Below are positions 1 to 7,360 of a stretch of DNA of 64,000 nucleotides, one piece after another. The stretch comes from Elusimicrobiota bacterium (GTDB lineage: Bacteria; Elusimicrobiota; Elusimicrobia; Elusimicrobiales; UBA9959). Below the pieces are notes generated by a model. It saw only the letters and a program-made list of their open reading frames with translations. It ran no database searches and was not told the origin of the DNA. How positions within the stretch are numbered: position 1 is the first letter of the stretch; each line of letters opens with the position of its first letter. The position numbers and the translations under genes were made by a program. The stretch lies in NCBI GenBank assembly GCA_003450815.1, contig DMES01000078.1, positions 1-64,000 of the forward strand, given 5' to 3'.

Positions 1-195
1 AGAATCAAGACCTGACCCCTTTTGTAGTTCGGAGAGGCATTTCAATATTGCGGTTGCGGCTTCGGTCATCAGGGCCAGCATTTCCTTTTTTTCTTCGGGC
101 GGACTGTCGCGCAGTACCTGGACCGCGCTTTTAAGGGCGGCGCATTTGGAAGCCAGATCGTGATAGATTTTTCTTAAATCCGGTGTCTCAGTCAT
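1..195 (-). CDS. Partial protein, possible histidine-kinase-like partner of the adjacent regulator
   Basis: The 65 visible codons start at ATG 195 and run off the left edge. The gene overlaps the end of the upstream response regulator by 8 bp, so the two are probably translated together. The peptide is helical and contains YHDLASKCAALKSAVQVLRD, which loosely resembles the His-Asp-Leu phosphoacceptor helix of HisKA dimerisation domains; that is an inference from one motif. The last codons, encoding KGSGLDS, come from the motif GGGGTCAGGTCTTGATTCT, which resembles interspersed sequences found near REP-associated transposases, so the real gene may end or be disrupted at the window edge. Confidence 0.55.
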   Translation of the reverse strand, partial: MTETPDLRKIYHDLASKCAALKSAVQVLRDSPPEEKKEMLALMTEAATAILKCLSELQKGSGLDS

Positions 196-1543
196 TTCTG
201 CTCCCCTGCCGCGTATCTTTTTTGCCGAGTATAGAATAAAGCAGCCGTGTGGAGATTTTAAGATCCGTCATGGTTTTTGTTTTCCTGCCGCCGTTTTCCT
301 GAAGGCTGCGATGTACCGCCTCCGCTGAAAATTTATCAAGGGTTTCGTTTAACCCGTGCTCCAAAGCATAGTCGTACTGCGTGTCCGCGAGGAAGGTCCC
401 GTTCCCCGCCGCCGGCTTTGCCTCGGTGCCAAGGCTGCGCTTTATTTTTTCAGGAGTTATCAGTCCGGAGGAGCCGGCAAGCAGCAGGTCGGTCAGGCGC
501 TTAAGTTCGCGCACATTGCCCGGCCAGGCGTAGCCAAGCAGCAATTTTCGCGCCTCTTCTGAAAATGAAAGGCGTTTGCGTCCGCGCGTTGCGGCCTGGA
601 TCAAGGGGAAGATGTCGCCGGTACGCTCGGCAAGCGGCTTAAGTCTTACCGTAAAGCCGTGCACGCGCTGGAAAAAGTCAAAGCGCAGTTTCTTTTCTTC
701 AAGCAGTTTCTGCGGCTCTTCAAATGTGGCGCTGATAATGTGGAAGCGGGAGTATTCCAGTTTATCCGAGCCCACCGGATAAAAAGATTTTTCTTCAACG
801 GCCTTCAGCAGTTTGGCCTGCATGCCATGGCTCATTGCGCCCACTTCGTCCAGAAACAGCGTGCCGCCGTCAGCCTGTAAAAGCTTTCCCTTACGGGTAT
901 TCTCCGCGCCGGTGAAGGCTCCCTTGCGGTAGCCGAACAGTTCCGCCTCCAGCAGGTCTTCGGTGTAGGCGGCGCAGTTTATGGCCACCAGTTCGCCTTT
1001 CCTGGCCGAATACTCGTGTATTACGCGGGCAAGCGTGGTTTTACCTGTGCCGGAAGGCCCTAAAATCATTATTGGCAGCTCCGAAGCCGAGTGACGCAAA
1101 ACTTCGCCCACATCCCGGCGGGTGGCGGCGTCTTCGGTGATAAAGCTTTGGGCGAAGATGGGGGCCAGAGCGATGTCGGAATCTTTACGCAGATAGCGTT
1201 CCAGCACGGCTTTTACGTTGGCCTCTTCATTACCCTTGACATAAAAGTCGCGGCAGCCCAGTTCATACGCCCTGGCCACGGTTTCTTCGCAATCGAGTGA
1301 CGACATTACAACCGCGTAAATGCCCTTTGCCGCGGCAAGCGGTATAATTTCAAGGCCGGAACAGTCGTTCCCGCCGCCAAGCATAAGGTCTATAAAGCAG
1401 ATATCGTAGCGGTTTTGGGCAAGTTTCTTTTTGGCCGCTTCCGCGCAATCGGCGGTATCAAGGTTATGTCCGGCCAGGTGTTTAGCCAGAACTTTTCTCG
1501 CCAAAGCCTCGTCTTCAATAACTAAAATATTAAGTTTAGCCAT
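188..1543 (-). CDS. Sigma-54-dependent response regulator (REC-AAA+-Fis)
   Basis: An NtrC-type transcriptional activator of 451 residues. The receiver domain (1-120) has the acidic pocket EDE at 10-12, the phospho-acceptor D52 in FIDLML and the conserved K103. The AAA+ domain follows with Walker A GPSGTGKT (162-169), the sigma-54 contact loop GAFTGA (208-213) and Walker B TLFLDE (228-233). The C-terminus ends in a Fis-like helix-turn-helix (about 405-445). Such proteins remodel sigma-54 RNA polymerase after phosphorylation. AAGGAAC precedes the ATG. The overlapping downstream gene may be its signalling partner. The target promoters are not evident in this window. Confidence 0.93.
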   Translation of the reverse strand: MAKLNILVIEDEALARKVLAKHLAGHNLDTADCAEAAKKKLAQNRYDICFIDLMLGGGNDCSGLEIIPLAAAKGIYAVVMSSLDCEETVARAYELGCRDFYVKGNEEANVKAVLERYLRKDSDIALAPIFAQSFITEDAATRRDVGEVLRHSASELPIMILGPSGTGKTTLARVIHEYSARKGELVAINCAAYTEDLLEAELFGYRKGAFTGAENTRKGKLLQADGGTLFLDEVGAMSHGMQAKLLKAVEEKSFYPVGSDKLEYSRFHIISATFEEPQKLLEEKKLRFDFFQRVHGFTVRLKPLAERTGDIFPLIQAATRGRKRLSFSEEARKLLLGYAWPGNVRELKRLTDLLLAGSSGLITPEKIKRSLGTEAKPAAGNGTFLADTQYDYALEHGLNETLDKFSAEAVHRSLQENGGRKTKTMTDLKISTRLLYSILGKKDTRQGSRND

Positions 1544-1617
1544 AAGTTCCTTATAATCAATTTGTAATTTTAAAACTCAAACCACCCGGATATTATTATA
1601 TCCATTTTGGCGGAAAT

Positions 1618-1645
1618 TTTCATTTGAAAATATTTTCAAATGAAA
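1618..1645. repeat. Perfect 28-bp AT-rich palindrome
   Basis: Each half-site reads TTTCATTTGAAAAT and the two halves are exact reverse complements with no spacer. It sits about 75 bp upstream of the response regulator start. On the plus strand it is followed by a T-run. It could be an operator for a dimeric regulator or a terminator-like hairpin; the sequence does not decide. Confidence 0.6.
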
Positions 1646-1823
1646 TTTTTTTTGGCCGCCTTCACCTGTCCTGATAAAATCTCAAAAACACATTTCCCCA
1701 ATGGAAAAGCCCGAAAGCAGGCCTTCTTCCGGATGTTGGCATAAAAAATGCTCTGTGATAGGTGCGAGCAACACAGATGAGGGGAATTTCGCGATATTGA
1801 AAAAAGGAAGGATGGATAAAAAA

Positions 1824-1949
1824 ATGAAAAATTATTATTCGCACCAATATAATAATCCGCATGAACAGGATGGCGCCTGCTCCGGATCCACATTCCATAG
1901 CGGCCAAGGCGGGAACACCAATTATGATGTAAATAAGCGGCTTAAATAA
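1824..1949 (+). CDS. Doubtful 41-residue small ORF
   Basis: ATG 1824 is preceded by AGGAAGG at a usable distance. The peptide is rich in Asn, Gly, His and Tyr, starts MKNYYSHQYNN and shows no domain. It could be chance; I give it only because of the ribosome binding site. Confidence 0.15.
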   Translation: MKNYYSHQYNNPHEQDGACSGSTFHSGQGGNTNYDVNKRLK

Positions 1950-2047
1950 ACAGAAAACTTCTGGCACCGCAATTTCGTCGCGGCGGCAACAATATCAAAA
2001 CTAAGTATTTTTAAGTAAACTACCTAAGAAGTGGATTTGAGGAGTAT

Positions 2048-2791
2048 ATGTACAATAAAAATGATTTTAATTCGATCAAGCTTCCATCAAATAGAAGAAT
2101 GTCGGCACTTGCGCTTCTATTGATGGTTATTATGAGTCTGGTTTGGCCGGTAGAAGGCATTTCAGTATTAAGAAATGAGTTGGGGGCTTTTATCGGTACA
2201 GCATGCCTGCTTCTGCTGGTTAATTGGCGGCTCAAAAAAGACGGCCTAGGGTTTTCGCAGCTGTTGTCGGAGAGCACAGAAGGGAAGTTTAATGCCAGGA
2301 TGAGGCGGGTGTTTAAATTGTTTTTATTGTATCTAGCGGTGTTTATTCTGGCCTATTATTTAATTTACAGCGGTTTTGCTGTTGGGGAGTCTCTTTCGAA
2401 TGGGAAACTGCTGAAACTTTCTTCCCTTGAAATATTCACCCTAAATGGCAAGATGCAGAAAAATCAACACATGCTTAATTTGTTCCATCTCGCACCGTTA
2501 TGGTGGTTTTTTTGGTTGGTTTGTATGGCGCCTTTTTTTGAAGAATTATTCTTCCGTAGATTTTTATATACGGCGGTAAGGAAAAAATATGGGTTTGCTG
2601 TTTCGCTTACTGTTACATCCGGCCTTTTCGGGCTTATACATGCCCCAGCACTCCTTGCGGTTTTAGCTACAACCATGCTTGGCTGCTTTCTTGGCTGCCT
2701 TTATGAAAAGCAGAAGGATTTTTGCGCCAATGTCGCTTTTCACGCGCTAAACAATGTCTTTACGCTTTTTATCTTTTGGATCATGAAGTAA
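2048..2791 (+). CDS. CPBP family intramembrane metalloprotease
   Basis: A 247-residue polytopic membrane protein of the CPBP (CAAX protease and bacteriocin-processing, formerly Abi) family. The three signature motifs are present: E165-E166-x3-R170 in PFFEELFFRRFL, the FxxxH-type motif FGLIH ending at H198, and HxxxN at H232-N236 in FHALNN. These form the putative zinc-binding active site inside the membrane. GAGGAG lies just upstream of the ATG. Family members process prenylated or lipidated peptides or act in bacteriocin self-immunity. The substrate here is unknown and no bacteriocin gene is adjacent. Confidence 0.88.
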   Translation: MYNKNDFNSIKLPSNRRMSALALLLMVIMSLVWPVEGISVLRNELGAFIGTACLLLLVNWRLKKDGLGFSQLLSESTEGKFNARMRRVFKLFLLYLAVFILAYYLIYSGFAVGESLSNGKLLKLSSLEIFTLNGKMQKNQHMLNLFHLAPLWWFFWLVCMAPFFEELFFRRFLYTAVRKKYGFAVSLTVTSGLFGLIHAPALLAVLATTMLGCFLGCLYEKQKDFCANVAFHALNNVFTLFIFWIMK

Positions 2792-2851
2792 TCGGCAAGG
2801 AACCGCCGTGGGGTGGTGACAGTGACCGGTAATCTGCGGTTGGTTGAGCTC

Positions 2852-3556
2852 TTATTTTACGGCGGTGTGTACTGCCACGGCGCCGGGGAATAAGATTTTA
2901 TAGGAGGGCTTTTTGAATCCGGCTTCAAGTAGCAGGGCAGAGAATTCATCCGCCCCGTAGAAGTCTAGTATGGTGTTCTTAAGGAATGTGTAGGAGGTCC
3001 TGCTGGTCGGCGAGGCCAGGTTTAAAAAACCTATAGCCGTTTTTACATAGACCCTGAAAATTAAATTAACCAGCGGGTTTTTCGGTCTGGTGGTTTCAAG
3101 GTTCAGAAAAATCCCGCCGTCTTTCAGCGCCCGCCGGAACTCCCGCAAGGCGCGAAGCATAAGCTGCCGGTTGATATTAATGTTGCGCGCGGCAAAAGAA
3201 ATCGTCACCAGGTCGAAGGACCCATCAGCGAACGGCAGCGCCTTTGCCTCGGCTTCCACGAATTCTATTTTATTGGTTTTGGAGCGCGCTTTTGAAAGCA
3301 TGGCGCGGCTCAGATCGACCCCGGTAATTTTAAGCGCGCCTCTGTAGTCGTTGTAAAGGGTAAGTGAGAAATCGCCGGTGCCAGCGCAGATATCAAGTGC
3401 GGTGGAGGCGTCCGGGGAAAGGTTTCTGACAAGCTTCGCCGCCCGGCTCCGCCACCAGCGGTCAAGGCCGAATGTTAAAAAAGAGTTCGCGGACTCGTAA
3501 AAACGAAAAATACCGTCATAAAACCCGGCAATAGCCTGTTCGGTCTGTGACGGCAT
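2852..3556 (-). CDS. ubiE: Demethylmenaquinone/ubiquinone methyltransferase, UbiE/MenG-like
   Basis: A 234-residue class I SAM-dependent C-methyltransferase. It shows the UbiE/MenG hallmarks: the N-terminal FLTFGLDRWWR element, the SAM-binding motif I DICAGTGDF, the acidic loop GVDLSRAML, and ISFAARNI followed by RRALKDGG where the family has the conserved FGxRN and RVLKPGG motifs. The usual role is the last methylation of a respiratory quinone, implying that the organism makes menaquinone or ubiquinone. Length matches the family. No other quinone genes are nearby, so substrate identity is inferred. A small gene begins about 20 bp upstream on the same strand. Confidence 0.85.
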   Translation of the reverse strand: MPSQTEQAIAGFYDGIFRFYESANSFLTFGLDRWWRSRAAKLVRNLSPDASTALDICAGTGDFSLTLYNDYRGALKITGVDLSRAMLSKARSKTNKIEFVEAEAKALPFADGSFDLVTISFAARNININRQLMLRALREFRRALKDGGIFLNLETTRPKNPLVNLIFRVYVKTAIGFLNLASPTSRTSYTFLKNTILDFYGADEFSALLLEAGFKKPSYKILFPGAVAVHTAVK

Positions 3557-3578
3557 TTAACAGCGGTCTGGAGAAAAA

Positions 3579-3752
3579 TTATTTTTTCTCTTCTTTCGGT
3601 TCGTTTTCGGCCACAAATTTTCTTATATCTTCTATGGCCTCAATTACGAGTCTGGCCTTTGACAGGCCGAAAGAAAACGGATATTTATCGTTTTCGTTTC
3701 TTTTAAGTACCAGCACCGGCTGGCCTTTGAATTCAGTTCTTTCTACGATCAT
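3579..3752 (-). CDS. Small conserved-looking protein (57 aa)
   Basis: This ORF starts at ATG 3752 behind a good GGAGGAAG ribosome binding site and ends in TAA 3579-3581. The peptide begins MIVERTEFKGQPVLVLKR and contains DKYPFSFGLSKARLVIEAIE followed by a lysine/glutamate-rich tail. The YPFSFGLSKARLVIE segment resembles small single-domain proteins of unknown function found beside many bacterial genes, with a weak likeness to PC4/YdbC-type nucleic-acid-binding folds; that likeness is inference. It lies 23 bp upstream of the UbiE-like gene on the same strand, so the two may share a transcript. Confidence 0.75.
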   Translation of the reverse strand: MIVERTEFKGQPVLVLKRNENDKYPFSFGLSKARLVIEAIEDIRKFVAENEPKEEKK

Positions 3753-3957
3753 AAAACTTCCTCCACGCGCCGGCTGACTTGCCTTGCGCCCTAGTAGTCC
3801 TAATCATAACACAAATCAATATGACATTTCAATGTAAATTCAAGTCAATCTCAAACCACTTGCAAGTTCCAAATACTTTATCTATGTTCGATTTATATTT
3901 TCAGAGCGGCGGCTTTTTTTGTTATATTATTAGCGCTACGTGCAAGATGAGGAGTTT

Positions 3958-4452
3958 ATGGATAAAAAAGAATTGTTCAAAGCGTTGCTGGTAAAAGCCG
4001 TAAAGGTGCTGGTGGTGTTGACCGCGCTCTTTTTGATTTCCTGTTTTATCGGTGTGCTTCCGTTTGCAAAGTCCCTGCCATTTTTTACCGAGAAGCTGCC
4101 GATATCGGTTTTTTTGAATGCCGTTATTTCTTTGCTCGCTTTAATGGCTTTCGTGGGGTTTGGTTCCGAGACAAAGGTGCTTATTGACGGCTTGCTTGAG
4201 CGGCTGGCCGGGGCGGGCGATCTTTTTTCCCACATAGTCAAAATCCTGGCCCTGCTGTTCGCATACTATGCCTTTCAGGAGGCGGTGTTTCCGTTTATCA
4301 GAAATTTTGAGTGGGTTTATCAGTCTTTGTTCCTGGTGTTTACCATGTTTTTTCTTGCCAAGGCGGGCCTGCAGGTTTATCATGCAAGCGAAGAGATAAG
4401 CCGGTTTCTGCTTTCTCTTTTTAACCCGTACAAAAAAAGCGATTTTATCTGA
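3958..4452 (+). CDS. Small integral membrane protein
   Basis: A 164-residue protein with about four hydrophobic segments (near residues 13-35, 50-70, 90-110 and 120-140). I chose ATG 3958 because GATGAGGAG sits at the right distance; an in-frame ATG 18 bp upstream has no such site. A TATATT/TATTAT -10-like element precedes it. I recognise no family motif. It stands alone between two promoters, so its role cannot be inferred from context. Confidence 0.75.
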   Translation: MDKKELFKALLVKAVKVLVVLTALFLISCFIGVLPFAKSLPFFTEKLPISVFLNAVISLLALMAFVGFGSETKVLIDGLLERLAGAGDLFSHIVKILALLFAYYAFQEAVFPFIRNFEWVYQSLFLVFTMFFLAKAGLQVYHASEEISRFLLSLFNPYKKSDFI

Positions 4453-4522
4453 TTTTCTAATAAATGTTGCGTTTGCGTGTGTCCCTCACATTAGGATGTC
4501 GCCGCCTAGAGACAGAAATAAC

Positions 4523-4552
4523 TTGACAATGCGCTAGTTCGCTTGTAATAAT
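4523..4552 (+). promoter_or_regulatory. Sigma-70-type promoter of the pilus operon
   Basis: A perfect -35 TTGACA (4523-4528) is followed after 18 bp by AATAAT (4547-4552), five of six matches to the -10 consensus. A second TATAAT lies slightly further down. The roughly 90-nt leader before pilM contains an inverted repeat CAGGCGC/GCGCCTG (about 4574-4613) that could fold in the mRNA. Confidence 0.65.
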
Positions 4553-4646
4553 TATATAATACTATGTCTTAATACAGGCGCCAGTGCTGTCTGAAGCGGT
4601 GCCGCGCCTGAAATACGGTAACTTATAAAGAGAGTTTAAAAGACTG

Positions 4647-5765
4647 ATGATTCCAACGATTCCAAACCTGGCGAAGCTGCTTTTCCCCGCAAAAGATATA
4701 GTAGGCATCGACATAGGAAGTTATTCCCTGAAGATAGTGTGTTTTACCCTGGAGAAAAAACAGCTTAAGCTTAAGGACTGGGGATATATTCCGCTTGCCA
4801 TAAAGCCGGACGTTCCTCCCGAAGAAAAAAAATCCATCATCGCCCAGGAAATTAAAAACTATCTGAAAAAGAAAGGCATACAAGCCAGGTACGCCGCGGC
4901 GGCCGTTTCCGGCAATGCCGTTATAGTGCGTTATGTCAAGCTGCCAAAGCTTTCCACGAAGGAACTTGCGCTGACTATAAATGTGGAGGCCGAGCCGTTT
5001 ATTCCCTTCGACATCAAAGATGTAAACCTTACCTATCATATCCTTAACGACATTACCGAAGAGGGGCAGCCAAAGATGGAAACGGTGCTGGTGGCGGCCA
5101 AAAAGGATGCCGTGAATGATAAAATCGGCATGCTTTTGGAGGCCGGGCTTGAACCGTTGATAATAGATGTGGACTCTTTCGCCCTTGAAACACTTTACGA
5201 AAAACTTTATCCGGTTCCGGATGGCAACGCCGCGCTGATCCTGAATATCGGCCATAAGGTGACCAATCTTTCCATAGTGGCGCAGGGGGTAACCCGCGTG
5301 GTGCGGGACATTTTTATTGCCGGCGCCACTTTTGACAAGGCTATCGTAAAAGCTCTTAAGGTGGACGCGCCGTCCGCCGAAGCGGTAAAGAAAAAAAAGA
5401 GCCTGTTGGTGTCCGATGAAGATAAAGAGACGGCCATAGGCGATTTTGACAGCGAAGGCATTGCCGTTTCCAGGGCCGCCGCCGGCGTGTTGAGGGATTT
5501 ATACACCGAAGTGTCCCGCTCCATAGATTTTTATCTCTCACAAGGCGCCGAGCATTCCATATCAAGGATCTATCTCTCCGGCGGTATGTCAAATCTGGGC
5601 AATATAACGAAATTTATGGCGGCTGAATTTAAGGTGCCTGTTGAAGCGGTAAATCCATTTGCATTCCTTGGCGAACAGGCCAGGAATGTCCCGGCCGATG
5701 TGCTGCCCGTGCTTGCCGTGGCAACGGGGCTCGCGCTGCGCAAACTTAAGGATTGGGAAAAATGA
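4647..5765 (+). CDS. pilM: Type IV pilus inner-membrane platform ATPase-fold protein PilM
   Basis: A 372-residue actin-like cytoplasmic protein. The phosphate-1 motif GIDIGSYSLKIV lies near residue 20, and IYLSGGMSNLGNI near residue 310 matches the adenosine motif of the FtsA/PilM fold. PilM binds the N-terminal tail of PilN and couples the cytoplasmic motor to the alignment complex. It heads a compact operon in the canonical order M-N-O-P-Q; its stop overlaps the pilN start (ATGA). The visible ribosome binding site is weak. No pilin or motor ATPase genes are in the window. Confidence 0.93.
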   Translation: MIPTIPNLAKLLFPAKDIVGIDIGSYSLKIVCFTLEKKQLKLKDWGYIPLAIKPDVPPEEKKSIIAQEIKNYLKKKGIQARYAAAAVSGNAVIVRYVKLPKLSTKELALTINVEAEPFIPFDIKDVNLTYHILNDITEEGQPKMETVLVAAKKDAVNDKIGMLLEAGLEPLIIDVDSFALETLYEKLYPVPDGNAALILNIGHKVTNLSIVAQGVTRVVRDIFIAGATFDKAIVKALKVDAPSAEAVKKKKSLLVSDEDKETAIGDFDSEGIAVSRAAAGVLRDLYTEVSRSIDFYLSQGAEHSISRIYLSGGMSNLGNITKFMAAEFKVPVEAVNPFAFLGEQARNVPADVLPVLAVATGLALRKLKDWEK

Positions 5766-6313
5766 TACGGATAAATCTCATTCCGCCGGAGTATATAGCC
5801 AATATTAACCGCAGAGTGGTTATTGCCAAAGTCGTTCTGGGCGCCGTGCTGGCGCTCGCGGTGGTAGTCGTGATTTCACTTTGGCATGTTACACGGGCGG
5901 AGGCGCTTAAATTAACCATGGCAAAGCGCGAGGCGGAACTTAAATCGCTGCAGGGGGATGTTGAAAAGGTAAAGGCCATAGAAGCGGATATCTCCGAGGT
6001 TCAGCGTTACCTTGACGCCATCAACCGCATAGCCAACGGGCGCTTTATTTACACCAGATTCATGCAGGAAACCGCGCGCGACCTGCCCGCCACTATATGG
6101 TTTACCTCCCTAAGGACCACACTTAACGGCGATGCGATGGATGTCTCCTTCGCGGTTAAATCCCGGTCTGCCTATGATTTTGCCGATTGGCTCAACGCGC
6201 TTGAAACAAAAGCGAACTATTCCAGCGTCAGTCTGGATGGAATAACAATCAGCGAAGAGGAATCGGTAAAAGTTTTTACCACACAGGTTAAGCTGAAGTG
6301 CATCATCAAGTGA
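5762..6313 (+). CDS. pilN: Type IV pilus alignment protein PilN
   Basis: A 183-residue bitopic inner-membrane protein. The conserved cytoplasmic tail IRINLIPPEY, which docks into PilM, opens the protein. One transmembrane helix follows (about residues 22-42), then a coiled-coil stretch and a periplasmic ferredoxin-like domain. I start it at ATG 5762, inside the pilM stop codon, rather than at the in-frame ATG further up, because the overlap ATGA is typical for this operon and puts RINLIP at the N-terminus as in the family. Confidence 0.92.
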   Translation: MIRINLIPPEYIANINRRVVIAKVVLGAVLALAVVVVISLWHVTRAEALKLTMAKREAELKSLQGDVEKVKAIEADISEVQRYLDAINRIANGRFIYTRFMQETARDLPATIWFTSLRTTLNGDAMDVSFAVKSRSAYDFADWLNALETKANYSSVSLDGITISEEESVKVFTTQVKLKCIIK

Positions 6314-6317
6314 ATTT

Positions 6318-6869
6318 ATGGACAAGATAAAGCTTACGAAAGAACAGATAACCCAGATAGCGGCCGGGGTGTTTTTTGGCGGGCTTTTTATTTTCGTTTA
6401 CCTGAATTATTTCTGGCTGCCTATTTCAAAGACTATAGCCGCAAATACCGCTAAGGTCGCTTCAATGGAGGGCGAGATAAACAACGCCAAAATGCAGAAG
6501 GCGAAGTATAAAGACCTGGAATCCAAGCTCGAGTCGCTAAAGTCCCAGAAGGAAGCGGCTCAGAAAAAGCTGCCCAAAGACAGAAAAGTGCCGGACCTGC
6601 TGCGCACCATTACCGATCTGGGCAGGAAGTACAAGGTGGATATCCAGTCCATCGGCTCTCCGGTAAGCGGCAGAGAGGCGTATTTTATCAAGGTTTCATA
6701 TCAATTGAGCGTGACTTGCGATTATCACGCTTTGGGCCGGTTCATTACCGCTCTGGGGCTTGAGGAGAGAATAATGGCCATAGAAAACCTTTCTATATCG
6801 GCCGCGGCGGGTGTCAGTAGCTCGATTTCGGCCACTTTTATGCTGGTGGTTTATCAGTATAACGGTTAA
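6318..6869 (+). CDS. pilO: Type IV pilus alignment protein PilO
   Basis: A 183-residue bitopic protein with one N-terminal transmembrane segment (about 13-33), a lysine/glutamate-rich coiled coil (about 50-90) including LPKDRKVPDLLRTI, and a periplasmic ferredoxin-like domain. PilO pairs with PilN in the inner-membrane alignment complex. The LPxxxxVPDLL segment is a family hallmark. The gene starts 4 bp after pilN. Confidence 0.9.
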   Translation: MDKIKLTKEQITQIAAGVFFGGLFIFVYLNYFWLPISKTIAANTAKVASMEGEINNAKMQKAKYKDLESKLESLKSQKEAAQKKLPKDRKVPDLLRTITDLGRKYKVDIQSIGSPVSGREAYFIKVSYQLSVTCDYHALGRFITALGLEERIMAIENLSISAAAGVSSSISATFMLVVYQYNG

Positions 6870-6878
6870 GGAAAACTT

Positions 6879-7343
6879 ATGCTCCGGGTTTTACTTTTTG
6901 CGGTTTTAAGCGTTTCAGCCGCTGACAGTGCCATAGGCCAGGGAGTGCAGGCCGGCGTTGTTCCCGCGGCTCAGGTTATCGCGTCGACCCCCGCTCCTAC
7001 GGTGGAACAGCTTTACCTCGGCCTTGGCCGCGATCCGCTGGTGCCTTCCACTGTATCCGGCGGACAGTCCGGAACCGCGCTTCAGGCGCAGGGCGGTGTG
7101 GCGGCAAGCACTTTCAGCATATATAATTTAAGTCTTACCGGTGTTATGGAAGACTCCGGAGGCAAACAAGCCCTGCTTTCCGACATTGTTAACGGCAAGG
7201 TTTACACCTTGAAGGCGGGCAGGCTTCTTGACTCTAAAAAAAAGCCGGTATCTGGAGTGTCCGGGGTTATCAAGGGTAAGCAGGTCATACTTTTGACAGA
7301 CGATAAGAAAGTTCGTCAGATTGATCTTCGCGAAAAGAAGTAG
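6879..7343 (+). CDS. pilP: Type IV pilus pilotin-like protein PilP
   Basis: A 154-residue exported protein that links PilN/PilO to the secretin. An N-terminal signal sequence (about 1-20) is visible, but I see no lipobox cysteine, unlike classical PilP lipoproteins. After a low-complexity linker, LGRDPLVPS and the C-terminal beta domain (YNLSLTGVMEDSGGKQALLS, then VYTLKAGRLL) match the HR domain of PilP. Identity rests on position between pilO and pilQ as well as on these motifs. Confidence 0.82.
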   Translation: MLRVLLFAVLSVSAADSAIGQGVQAGVVPAAQVIASTPAPTVEQLYLGLGRDPLVPSTVSGGQSGTALQAQGGVAASTFSIYNLSLTGVMEDSGGKQALLSDIVNGKVYTLKAGRLLDSKKKPVSGVSGVIKGKQVILLTDDKKVRQIDLREKK

Positions 7344-7360
7344 ACATTGGAGAAATGAAA

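Larger units (their letters stand above)
1544..2047. other. 504-bp intergenic region between divergent genes
   Basis: No convincing gene apart from one doubtful small ORF. It holds a perfect 28-bp palindrome near 1618, a GGATAT/ATATCC hairpin upstream of the regulator, and a TCTGTG/CACAGA hairpin near 1750-1778. It must contain promoters for both the response regulator (minus) and the CPBP protease (plus), but I see no clear -24/-12 or -35/-10 pair. I cannot assign a known riboswitch. Confidence 0.5.

Noticed and set aside
1690..1820. Possible cyclic-di-GMP or other riboswitch
   Set aside because: Short hairpins and a CGAAAG word are present, but the conserved core of the known classes is not.
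1662..1967. Hydrophobic minus-strand frame of about 100 codons
   Set aside because: No binding site, and it spans palindromic AT-rich intergenic DNA.
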